Source: Atriophallophorus winterbourni
Lineage: Eukaryota; Platyhelminthes; Trematoda; Plagiorchiida; Microphallidae
Direction: 5' to 3'
Assembly: GCA_013407085.1 (NCBI GenBank)
Contig: JACCGJ010001703.1
Coordinates: 1-64,000 of the forward strand
Length of the DNA stretch: 64,000 bases
The notes beneath the pieces are model-generated. The model did no database searches. It saw nothing but the letters and a program-made list of their open reading frames with translations, and was not told the origin of the DNA. Numbering within the stretch: position 1 is the first letter of the stretch; every line of letters begins with the position of its first letter. A program made the position numbers and the translations under genes. This document shows positions 1 to 34,400 of the stretch, piece after piece.

Positions 1-22498
<22,498 letters not shown>

Positions 22499-24337
22499 AT
22501 CTGGGAAGTCTGGTGATATCGCGCAAAGTGCGATTTTTTATGAAGTGTGACACTTTCTCCTTTTCAAGTTTTGTGATCGCATGGAGACGTACTAAGATTA
22601 ACGCTTTTTTCTAAACTATCACATAAATTTGTTTCATTTGGTTTGCAAAGATTGGGCTGGTAGCGCGCTTTTTTAATGCCGAGTACGTAATTTCGTATTA
22701 CCATGTTATGTATTCCCAGTTTCAATACAAAAACTCACCAAGCTGTCGAAAGAATCATTTGAAGTGCTCACACACAGGACACTTGTATACCACACCAGAA
22801 TGACATTGGAAACGATTTTATTAAAAATCCGCACCCTCACAAGCAATTTTTTCCCTTAAATATTCTGCTTAGCTGCATTACAATTTGTGCCCAATCTGTT
22901 ACAGACAAAGTTTGAATGACAACCTAGTCAGCTAATCTCGCACACCTGTTTCCCCACCTCGACACACGCATGCACTCACAATCGCACACGATTGTCGATT
23001 CGATCATTCGTGGTGCACTTTGTCGCCCTGGAAGCGATTGTCACGTTTGCCAGGCTTGTGCTCAGTGCACACACACACCCTTCGCCTGGCTTCGCTCGCT
23101 CGATTTTGTTGACAGTTCAACTTACACTGATGTCACAGAAACGTCAGTTGTACGTCCATGTTATTTGTCAAAATGATTGCCTGTGTCTGCCATGCCCGCG
23201 ATCGCATTTGCGTAAGTTGACGCCTTTCTTCAGCACAGATTAACACCCCCCTCACTGCACTGTATAATGATCGGATTATTCAATGTTGCATGAATTTCAC
23301 GAAACATTCTCATATGTGTCAACAAAGCACTTGAATAAAACGAAGGAAGTCCTGTTTTTGATATTTCACATCAAGCTCTACGATTCAAGCGTAAGAAAAT
23401 AAAAGTGGATCTGATCAACGTAAACCGACCGAAAAGGAATTCCTTTGCTCGATTCAAATTTTTCATTGACAAGTATTGCATGTTTGATTTCTGGCAGCTG
23501 TTTGATTGAAATTGAGCTTCGGACAGATAAGTTGATAATCATCCTGATGGTGCCAGATGTATCTTGTTGTGCTAATCAAGATGGCAGATCCAAAGGTTTA
23601 ATGGAAACGTTGATAATTACACATCGATAATTATATATCGGTTAATTATCTGAAATGCCTCGAAGTGGATGGTACAATAAATTTAATAATTTTTTCAGAA
23701 ATATTTCACGAAAATGTTTGAAAGCTTCCCAGTAGTAAAATGAATTGACGTTGTTCACCACAATTCACTAAGTATCAACCACTTTTTGCCTCTTGTAATC
23801 TCAGAATGCAATCTGTGATCAGGGAAATCATGTTAGCGAATGCCGCTCGCTGGAAAAACCTTCGTTTCGCCGGTAAGCTAATGGTCTCTTGACTGATTTC
23901 ACCCATTCAACAGGTTCCGTGCCGTTTTGGAGAGAATGAATTCCGTAGGATGCAAATCGAACCATACAACATTCTATTTATGTGATTCCATTCCCATCTA
24001 GTACTTGTAGTGAAACGATAAATCAGAAATACACCAATGCTTGATATAGATTAATATAATTTCTCGTTCTGAATAACACATGAAATGTTCATTTCACACA
24101 TCAGATAATGCATTTCGCATTTCAATAAATTGATCATGAGGACGTAGATAATACGCCTTCATGATCTCATGTATAAACTTACCAATCTGATTAAACGATA
24201 TAGGAATATAGATATGAGGATCATTGAACACGTTCAGGCGAAAGGGTGAAATCCAGCTAAAAGAAGGTGTTTCGTGATCGCGTAGCTGTACACAATGTCT
24301 ACGTACGTTGGTCTGCAGTTGGGATAAGTTTAGGACT
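22499..24337. other. Region between the two convergent genes
   Basis: No convincing gene. A less AT-rich patch at about 22930-23250 holds CA-rich runs and short plus-strand ORFs. A possible poly(A) signal for the plus-strand gene, AATAAA, is at 23334-23339; several others exist in this AT-rich sequence. The 3' ends of the deacetylase and MCC genes face each other here. Confidence 0.5.
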
Positions 24338-24787
24338 TCACGGCGCTTGTGGAAAATGATTACTTCTAACCAGTGGTGGAACAGAATTTCGTACAACATT
24401 CGGAGAGAACAACGAATAATTCGTCGATTGTTGTCCGTCTTCTTCTGGCGGGACCGCGGGTAAAGGGCGCGAATTCTGCATGGACTGAAATCCAACACCG
24501 ATATGTATTGCATGACTGAGGGGGGGAACGCTCTGCGAGACAGCGGATGTGGGCTTCATTCTGTTCGATGATTGGGCTGGGGTGAGCTGATAGCGTGTGG
24601 TTGGAGTTGACTTCTCGCTTAGCTGATCTTCGAGTTTCTTGATACGTGTGGCGTATTTCTTTTTGACCTTTTCAAATGCTTCGATCAACGCAGCATTTGC
24701 TTGTTTCAAATCATTGATTAATTCTTCGTTTTTTGATTGCTGTGTTTCGGTTATTTGTCGAAACGATTCCAGGGCATGCAGTAATTT
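24338..24787 (-). CDS. MCC: MCC terminal exon with stop
   Basis: Acceptor CGTTTTTTGTAG; 149 codons plus TGA at 24340-24338. It begins KLLHALESFRQITETQQSKN, then NDLKQANAALIEAFEKVKKK and RIKKLEDQLSEK, aligning with the last coiled coil of human MCC (N-D-L-K-R-A-N-S-N-L-V-A-A-Y-E-K-A-K-K-K). The remaining 80 or so residues are Pro/Ser-rich and end NHFPQAP, without the C-terminal PDZ ligand of the human protein. Confidence 0.92.
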   Translation of the reverse strand, partial: KLLHALESFRQITETQQSKNEELINDLKQANAALIEAFEKVKKKYATRIKKLEDQLSEKSTPTTRYQLTPAQSSNRMKPTSAVSQSVPPLSHAIHIGVGFQSMQNSRPLPAVPPEEDGQQSTNYSLFSPNVVRNSVPPLVRSNHFPQAP

Positions 24788-27700
24788 CTACAAAAAACGT
24801 TATGGCTCAATTCAAATAAATATAAAAATATATGCATGGATTCATGTAAGTATGCATAAAGCCGCAAGAATAGTATCTGGTTAGACATCTAACAGTCTGA
24901 TATAATGCACCTGAGCTGAGACACTCTCCGTGAACACAGTCCTGGACGGAAATTAAGAACGTGGCAATGGCAATGAGACTGCAACCTGTTCTATGCAATC
25001 AATTTAGTTGACTTTCGAATTATCGTGCACGAATGATTTTTATGCAATGCGGTTCTACCACCTAGGCAGGTTGCTGGATTGTTTTAGGTAATTTTCTTAA
25101 TGTTTTTGATACACCTAATGTAACTGGGTATTGTGGGGAATTAAGGATAAACGATTTTCCACAAAACTTCCAACCGTGTCATGCCTTCCGTCACTCTGGT
25201 TCATGCGATTACGAAATTCGTTGTCAACAGGCAAACCTACATCGTAAAAGAATCTTCAGTCTGATTATGCCAAGATCTGTGTCACAAGATAAATCGTTCT
25301 CAGTAGAGGATTAGGAACTCAAAGCTACTTGTGGTGAAATGTAATCCAAAATAATTACCTTAATCGTTGATGCAATGCGATCACCTACACACCGGCGTTT
25401 TTTATTAAAAACAAGATAGATAGGAAATTTTACTCTTTTTGATTAAGGAGTTCTCCAACTTGATAACCTAGTAATTTCAAAGAAACCATTTGATTTACAA
25501 AATGTGTATTTGCAAAATTCGATGAACGATCAGTAGCTTGGGAACAGCATCGGCAAAATCCATCAACAGAAACCTGGGAAACATTCCGTTTACTGAAGGT
25601 CAAAACAAATTTGTAATCCAAGACAAGATTTTCTACCTAGAACACATGATGAAGTTCAACTCAATAATCCTCTATCGTATGGTTAACGATCAAGCTATGG
25701 TGAAACCAGGAGTTGCGTCCGTGAACACGTCAGCTGGAAGAACAACAACTGCGTTAGAATCAGCTGAAGCAGTAGACGCGTTTTATTTATCTGTATTCAG
25801 TCCGAAAGAACAAGCAATTTACATTCCAAATCAAACCATTTCAACCACGGCTGCCATGAGTGGAATAAATGTCACGTTGAAACGTGCCTCTCAAACATTA
25901 TTCAATCACAGACCAGGAAGTCTCCGGGGTCGACGGAATATCCCCGCTTATATTGAAACAACGTACGCCCTTGTTATACAAATCAGTCACATACTTGTTT
26001 AATCAAACACTGGCAAATGGCGTGATTCCTACCGATTGGAAATGTGAATAATTACTCCTATTTATAAAAGAGAAAATCGCTCCGATGTTTCTTATTACCG
26101 GTCTCAAACTCTGTTACCGGTGGTGTCCAAATTACTCGAGCGCCTAATTGTTGAGGATCAAATGAAATATTTTAAAAATAATCCATCGCTTTCTAGGAAA
26201 CAGCATGGAATCAGACGGAATTATTCTTATTTGTCTAGTTTACTGATAACGCTGGATGATTGGACACAAGCTGTAGATAAAGGGCAAGCAATTCATGCCA
26301 GCTACCTAGATATCTCCAAAGTATTTGATCGTGTTGAAGATAGCCAGCTATAGCCATAGCTTGAAAGGCTCGGGATAACCGGAAAGTTGGTGAATTGGCT
26401 AAATGACAGCCTAACAAATCGCACTACCAAGGTACGTGTTGATGGTGCATTATCAAAACCAATCGCAGCAACGAGGGGAGTTCCCCAAGGTTCAGTCCTT
26501 TGTCCGATCCTGTTTTCGGTTTATGTCAATGAAATACCGGAATTTGTTCGATGTAACATTTCGTTATTTGCGGACGGCATAAAGCTATGAAGTAGCATCC
26601 GTTACCCGGAAGTATTTCTCCGATGACAAAAAGGTCTTGATAGGCTTCACAATTGGTCGTTGAAGAACAAACTGCCATTTGACATCAACAAATGCCGGTT
26701 CATGAACGTTGGCAATCAAGTAGAGTTCATATACCATATAGGTTCACATGGCTTTGAATAAAGAGATTTGGGTGTCTGGATATGCCCCAGATTAAAAACC
26801 TCAGGCCAAATTAACTGCCTTCAAAAAGGTAACACGTGTGCTCAATCTACTGAAACGGGTATTCGGGAAATTTTCACCCAAGATATTCTCAGGGGTGTGT
26901 AATTGAGTCCAATCTTGGAATACGCTGTGCATTCATGATTTCCGTGGCTCAAGAAGGAATGAAAACTTATGCAGCGAATCTATTACCGCTCAACAAAACT
27001 AGTTCTTAGCATCCGAAACAAGCCTTAGAAAGAAAGGATAGCTCACCTAAATCTGTTCGACATTTCATATCGACGAATTAGAGTAGACCTTATCCGACTT
27101 CACAAAATATCCCATACCCCGAACAATCACCTACAGGATTTATTCAGGCGAAGGGATACGAGACATTATCGGACCCATGAATATATGCTAGTGGTACAGA
27201 ATTCCCGACTGAACTGTAGAAGGTTTTTTTTATTCTGTCCGAGTCTGTTTTACTGGGAACAGTTTACCTTCTACCGTTGTTCACTCCACTAGCTTGCATG
27301 ACTTTAAAACGATATTAGACGAAAGTGATGTGTTGCACACATCCCGGCGCTTACACAACACTACCGGTTTCTGGATGTTTGCCGTCATCAGGTGGAGACA
27401 GTAAGATTAGAATGTTTTGAAGTATTCGCTTCCCGAATACTTATATGCTGTTTAATCTAATTGTTTATCTTGTTTTATACACGTACGTTTTGATTTATAC
27501 CATACTATGGTTATTATTACGTGCGTTGCTTTCTGGACCATTGAAAACTTTGAATTATTCGGAAGTAGAAGGGGCTACGTTAGTTTCCTTCATTACACCA
27601 TATTTCAATCAAAACGCTTTTCGTGTTTACTTGCTAGAGACTACTTTCAAGCGCCATAGACAGTGAAATTTAAGAAAGTCATGTAGCATTACTGCTTTTT

Positions 27701-28432
27701 GTTTAGTTCATCTTGTCTTGGTGGCGCATGTAATTATATAGTACCTCCACAAGGAAGGTTTAGATTCGTTTGTTACAATTATTCTATTAATTGAAAACTT
27801 TTACCAAGCAGTTATCACAAGACTTATTTTCGTCTTAAGTGAAATCGTTTTATCACGTAACTTATTTTTCAATTATTGACCGGCTTTGCTATACAGCTAA
27901 ATAAACGCAAAATTCAGTTGAATCATTGCGACAGAATACACAAAAGCAAAAACAACCAATCAGACTTCCATAAATTTACCGGGTGATGAATTGTGTTTCA
28001 TTTGCAATTAAGCGTCTCACGCATTTGTTCATGTGAGCCGTTCGAAAGACAATGTCATGAAAAGGTCAATCACGCTTCACAAGAGGAAGTTGAAACATTT
28101 TATGATCATAGGTGTCAGTAACTGGGTATCCAATAGCTAGCTCGCATTGTCCTCTTTGTCCAGTATAAAATATTGGCTAAATGCATCAATCCTTGTGAAA
28201 ATGGCATACTGGACATTTGTCATTACACTTTGTGCCAATTCATGTGAAAATACGTCTGAAATATTGCCTCGTTCTTTCAAGTACAATAAATGTGACTGGT
28301 AATCTGAGTGTCAATTGTCCGGGGATCGATTATTTATTGACAAAATGTTGAACGGCTATAAAATAGTAGAAAACGTTATCGGTGTTTATCTTGCATGCAT
28401 ATTTTAAATTAAAGATAGTCACTATATATATA

Positions 28433-28473
<41 letters not shown>

Positions 28474-31400
28474 TATATATATATAGTGACTATCTTTATC
28501 TTTAAATACCGATAATTTTTTCTCTATTTGCTTGTAAAATTTCATTTGTGTTGTCAAATTTAGATAAGTTCGTGCAGCCATTGGGATATATTCGCATTTG
28601 CCCGACAACAGAACAGAAATCTTCCTTCTTACACGACAACATTTTCGTTCATTGTAACTTTATGCGTGTGAAAAACCGAACGCAAACTGAAATGTACCTT
28701 ATTTTAATTAGCGCGAAAAAGCAATGTGATTTGCAATGTGATTCGGATATCGATATCAGACACATCAGCTGCATTTTTCACTTTGTGATCTAGTGTTGAA
28801 CTCCGTTTGAATTTTCGGTAAGAAAAATAATCGGTGTATGAAATATGGAAGTTGATTTTATATTGTCGAGGCTGTTTGTTTACGTTTGATTGCTATAACG
28901 AACGTGGTTGCCATCGTTGTGAACCTCTACCGCGGAATGATATTTATATCATTCCTCCAGTTCCACAAATCTTATCGTAATGTTTTTACAATAAAAGAAT
29001 ACATAAGGCCTTGTGAAATTCTGTTGAATCATTCAGCATTCAACATTTATTTTCCAGCTGAAGCTTCAACCCCACGAATTACCAGAAACCGGATGTGTCA
29101 CGCTCTGAGACATCAGTTTTGCCCCGGCCATCGTACGCAAGCAAAGAAACACATGAGATCCATTCAATAGTTTGGAATTATAGGTTTGATAGAACCCCAA
29201 TTTTTCTACACGTTTCACATATTCAACCGTGATAAATCACTCGAATAAGTGTGCGTGTGAATCCGTTCGCTTGCGAGCCTCGTCATCGCCGCACACTTGC
29301 GTGCGACGATGACACCCATGTTTCATTCCATGTGCCGGAATACCACCAACGCTGGCTCCTAGCCTCATCATCGCATCAATGCAACAGGTGTCCAATCTGC
29401 TCCCAATATGGGATTATTTGGGAAACAGGTAAACCAGAAAAATGTTCGAAAGTGTCTGTTTAGAATGGACTGGATTTAGACTCAACGTTGGGGTAGTTTA
29501 ACAATCGAGGATTTTTACCCACCTGCTATCAAAAAGACTGATGAGATAAACTGATGTCACTCTAAAGCTGTGTTTCTTTAAAAAATGGAAAGTGTAAACC
29601 CACCGTTACTTCTAGTATCTTGCTGTTATATTACATCAGAACTCCACTCGAGCTCAACTGCGCGATTAACAGATGATAGTGATTTATCAGCGGAACCGAT
29701 ATACAATCATTTGAGAAGGCTATCTGAAATCTTTATATCACGTTTAACATTTTGTGCTCATATTTCCAACGGGTTAAAAATGTTGCTCATAGATGACGAG
29801 CATCATCTTTATCGCTGCCATATTAAAAGATTTCATTCATATTGCACCATCTTTTCATTTGAAAAGTCTGCCATCAAAATCATGTGTACGTGGAGGTTTT
29901 GTATACGTGTACTTACAGTTGAAGAAAATACTTCTATCGCACGTATTGGATGTTCATTATTAGGTGTTCGTAGAGCTCGTACGCAACCCACTATGCAAGC
30001 TAGGTGAACACCCAATAATGAACATCTTACTAATTTTGATTAATCTTGTATGGCGTGGCAAGGAAAGCCTGTTTTGATTCATGACCAGTAAAGTCGCATG
30101 GATATTGTCGGGCTGATGTTGTTTTACTCGTTCACAACACTCAATTAAATGTGTGATTAATTCGAAGTATAGGCACATAATTCTAGTATAACTGTGCTCA
30201 TTCGTTTGCAGGTTCAGTGGCTTTCAGTTCCCGCCGTTCCCCATCATTTTAGGATTGAAACACGTCATGATTGTGTGGCTTTTAAGCATTCGATACTTGC
30301 TACCGATTTAACAGCGACTGTCGTTGTTGTTGATTATGGTTTGTTGTCATTCTCAGAAACATAATTACATGAATTTTATGCAGCCATGAGTTACTTCACA
30401 GGAGATTAAAATGTAACATTCATTTGTTGACAGAACTCCTTGATTTCACCGTGTGTCTGATTCTGTAAATAACACACGTGTATTAGTGCGTCTGGCTATA
30501 GCTCTCATTTCATCGTCATAAAACATATTTAAATACATATTTAGAGTCTAGAACACTAGGATCATTATTGGTACTATTTTCAGCAACATTCTGACCTAAA
30601 ATTCAATTGCTGCAACAAGCTCGAGATAACTTTACTACAAATGTTGTTGTTGGCCTCCTTTGGTCGATGTCGACCACAAATATTCATTAATTAAATAATC
30701 AAAGATAAAAACTGACCTCGAATTGCTGCTGATATGATAAGTCTTCTGTTCTTGACGAGTTTGATTCAGCCATACCTTGCATCAAACTATTCCGCTCTTC
30801 CATTAGAGCTTCCACTTGTGCCTTACGAATGGTTTCCAGCGTTGATCGAGATGTTAATGCGACCCTGTTCGCTTGGACTTCTTTCTCCAACAAGTAAACT
30901 CGAGCGTTCAATTCCGCGCGTTCTTCTTTCACTGAATACAATTCCTTCAAATAAAAATTGTATTAACTAAATGATCAGTGGCTATTTTACCTTCTCGGAG
31001 TTATAGGGATAGACGTGCACTTTGAGCTACATTGCAGCACTGGTGCGAGTCGAATTGGCAACTGCACCGTGTCATTTAATCATTCTAAACATTGTCTGTG
31101 TATAACTTGAAATAACGCGTAAATGTCAGTGCACGCACTTAACGAATCTGCGTTATCTCCGAATTCTCAGTTGATTAGGTTAAGAATAATAAACAGTGCA
31201 TCGAGCTTCTGTAATTATCAGAACTGCTATAAACCTTCATATGTATAACGGGGATAAAACCATTCTGTGAAAATACACAGGAGTCCCGTCTATAATATGT
31301 AATTGTTATTTACGCAAACGTCGTTGGAATACAACTTGAACTTACCTGTATGACAACGGCGTTTTCTTGCAACAGGCTTAGTGGAATCTTCCCAAAAATG

Positions 31401-34400
31401 CAATCGATTGAGCTCTGAGTTGAAAAGGGGATGTTTTGTAAACACAAAAGGACTACCTCTATTATATTTTTAACCATTTTTAAAATTGTTAGATTGCAAA
31501 TATATTAAGTAGGAATGTTATTCCTGAAAAGTGTCTGAAATTATTGGAAACTGTATAAGAAAGATGGATCAACGTGTCACCTTGTTTGGAACTAGTAACT
31601 CAACGCATTCTAGCTGTATTTCATAAAAAATACCGATAGAATATCAATAATTGTTTTTACCTGTGTTGAACACTGCTGTTTTGGTTGCGTGGAAATCTTT
31701 ACCGCGTGTTTGATCATACTATCCAGTTTAAGTAATTTATTTCCCCTAAACATTCAACCTTCAAGCTAAGTTTCTTGAAGAAAGTATGATGACACTTTTT
31801 GATTCAAACTTGCTCACTTCACTTCTGTGGGCAGCTCAACATCTTGGAATAAAGAAGACGTGTTTATTTACAAGCGTGCATATGAATTAACGTCCATTTT
31901 GTGATGGATCATTACCAACGGATTAGCCAACCTTTATCATAAATTGTTCACTTCTCCTGTTTGTTTACTAGCACCAACGGGATTTAGTACGTGGTCTATA
32001 ACGAGCAACCTGCACACCTAGCATGTCTATTGTGTGCATGTGGGCGTGGCTTGTTTTGACTGATTCACGCTGTTGGATGTTCTGTGCTACCCACAGAGGC
32101 AGCATTTTCCCGGGGTAAGACTAACACCGTGTTGCCGAACGCACAACAGCCGTTTACTGGCACATGCGCCGAATCATATGTTAACATAACAAACCGAGCA
32201 ACCCGCGCTTGTTCAGCGTAACTAGGCACCTGTTGCTTGGATTTCCTGAGGCGCGAATCCGTGTCAGTTTCGGTGAATGGGAGGATGACAATTAAGTTCG
32301 GCTCAAATCACGTGTGCACCAGTATTGAGATGTATCCATGTTTAGCGGTAGAATAATGCACTCTGGTGGCCTGGAATGATGTTTCTTGGTCGTGAGGGTC
32401 GCAATATGGTTAAGAATAAACATTTCACGGCCATCATAATTCGACGAAAAACGTCAACCAAAATGGAAATGTTCAGGCTAGTGCTCGAGGCATTATGATA
32501 TGAGGAAAGTTTCTTTTCATATTGATCAAACATGATCACTTATAAATTTTTATTGAATTGTAAGCAATTTAGCAAATTATTTGAATAAATTAGAGACCGA
32601 TCGGAAATCCGTAATCATAAAGCCGGTGGATAAATGTATGCGATCTCGCCCGTCTATTTTAGGTAACTTAGCATTGGTAAGGTAAATGCAATTTCTATTT
32701 GAATCCTGTTCGTACTGACACTTCATGATCTGACAAAGCTTCTGTGCCAGAAGGGAAACGTCACCGATTCATTGCAAACTTTCTTTTAATGCAATCGATG
32801 TACTTTAATTTGCTTACATGTGAAATAAAACTAACATTGACTTATGATAAATTAAGTGAAGTTAAATAGGTTTACGCTGCCCAAATTGATAACGTACACA
32901 ACATCATAATTAAAAGAGCAATATATTTTAGACGTTAGAGAAAAACACATTTTGAATTCCAAAAATTAGCTTATCAAGCAATAATCTATTTAAAATAGGT
33001 CGAGTGAAATTCAAAAAACAAACATTTAAACTCACATCAACCGAATTCTTGAGCTCCCACGGCTGTTTAACCAAATCCCCTGGCTCGCTACTTTGCTGCG
33101 TTGTGTAGAGAGATGTGTCGATGATACTTGAACGGGCCAATCGCCTTGCGTGTATGAATTGATTTAGTAAATTCCTCATTCGGCGCTCTTCGACACGACT
33201 CCACGAAGAGCCTTCGAGAAAATTGCCATTTCTGATCAAACTAGGTCTTTTTCTGACCGAGTTGGAAGCAGGTTCGTCTGGGCAAGAAGAATCCGAACTG
33301 TCTGAGTCGGTGTCATACATCAACCGCGCAGTGAAATCCCTAGCATAGTAGGTCCAAATCGGAGAATATTGATCCAGAATGCAATGGCAGGGATTACATT
33401 CGTTCGGATTCCCGATTCCAACCCAAGGATTCGAGTTTAAAAATGCTTGGAGCTGTAAGTGCTGTTGCGAAACATCATTGGCAGTACTACAACTGCCCGC
33501 GCCCGAATCGGGTGTTTGCCATCCTCCTCCAACTATGGGGTAGGTGGCATTCGCTGTGACATTCTTGGCTGGGTTACGCAGTGAACTGGTAATTTTATGC
33601 TGGCTACTTGTAGATCCGTTTGCACTGCAATTCGATAACTGCTCTGTATGACTCGGACTTGTCGTAGTGTTTCTGAACAGATTTTCATTTCTGCCAAGAC
33701 TAACATACCACGAATTTGCGTACAAACTGCTGCTAATTACGCTTTGGGAACAAGAGGCGCGGGGACTGGGGAATGCTGGATTGGGCGGAACATTGACTGG
33801 AGTTTTTTCGAAGTAAGTTGGTGCATGTAATATGGTATCGTTTTTGCCACAACTTTGTTCGAATGCGTCAAACCGGTCTAGGAGCATTTGCGCGGAATGT
33901 TCCACTTGTGTTCTGGAAATAAGGTGGGCAGGATCATCGCATATAAAGTTAATTTCCAAATCTAGAATGAATGAACTAAAGAAGAAAATTGATTCCATAG
34001 ACGAAACTACCAGAATTGAAGATATTTCATGGACATTTATGTTAAATTTTTTTAATAAGTTTGAAGTATTAGGTTGAAGCCAAGCGTGATTGCTGGCTTG
34101 TGAACGGTCCCATATAGTTAGGTGAACTATTAATAGTATGGATACTTTTGTAATGTAGTTGTGGAATTAGCCTACATCTAGGCGACAACATACTGCTAAT
34201 CTTAGTCTAAATGCTGATATTTAGTGGGTTTTTTTGAATCCAAAAGCAAACTCAACAATAACGAAATTTGATCTCAGTCGATGAATGCAACAAATAAACT
34301 GCTCAACCACTTCTGGTTATAAATACAAAATCAAGAATTCAACGCAATGCAATGATTGTTTAAATTTTCCCCAATTCTACCTGTACGCTTCGAGTGTATG

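Noticed and set aside
29520..29560. CTGATGAGATAAACTGATG as another hammerhead core
   Set aside because: No GAAAC box at the right distance and no stem II.
29585..30007. 140-codon plus-strand ORF starting at ATG
   Set aside because: No motif, AT-driven composition, and its end lies in the 29949-30026 hairpin. It is kept out as an unsupported gene.
24807..30716. A further MCC exon between 30717 and 24787 to match human residues before the last coiled coil
   Set aside because: No candidate with splice sites and phase was found, and joining YQQQFE directly to KLLHALESF already keeps the coiled-coil register with human MCC.
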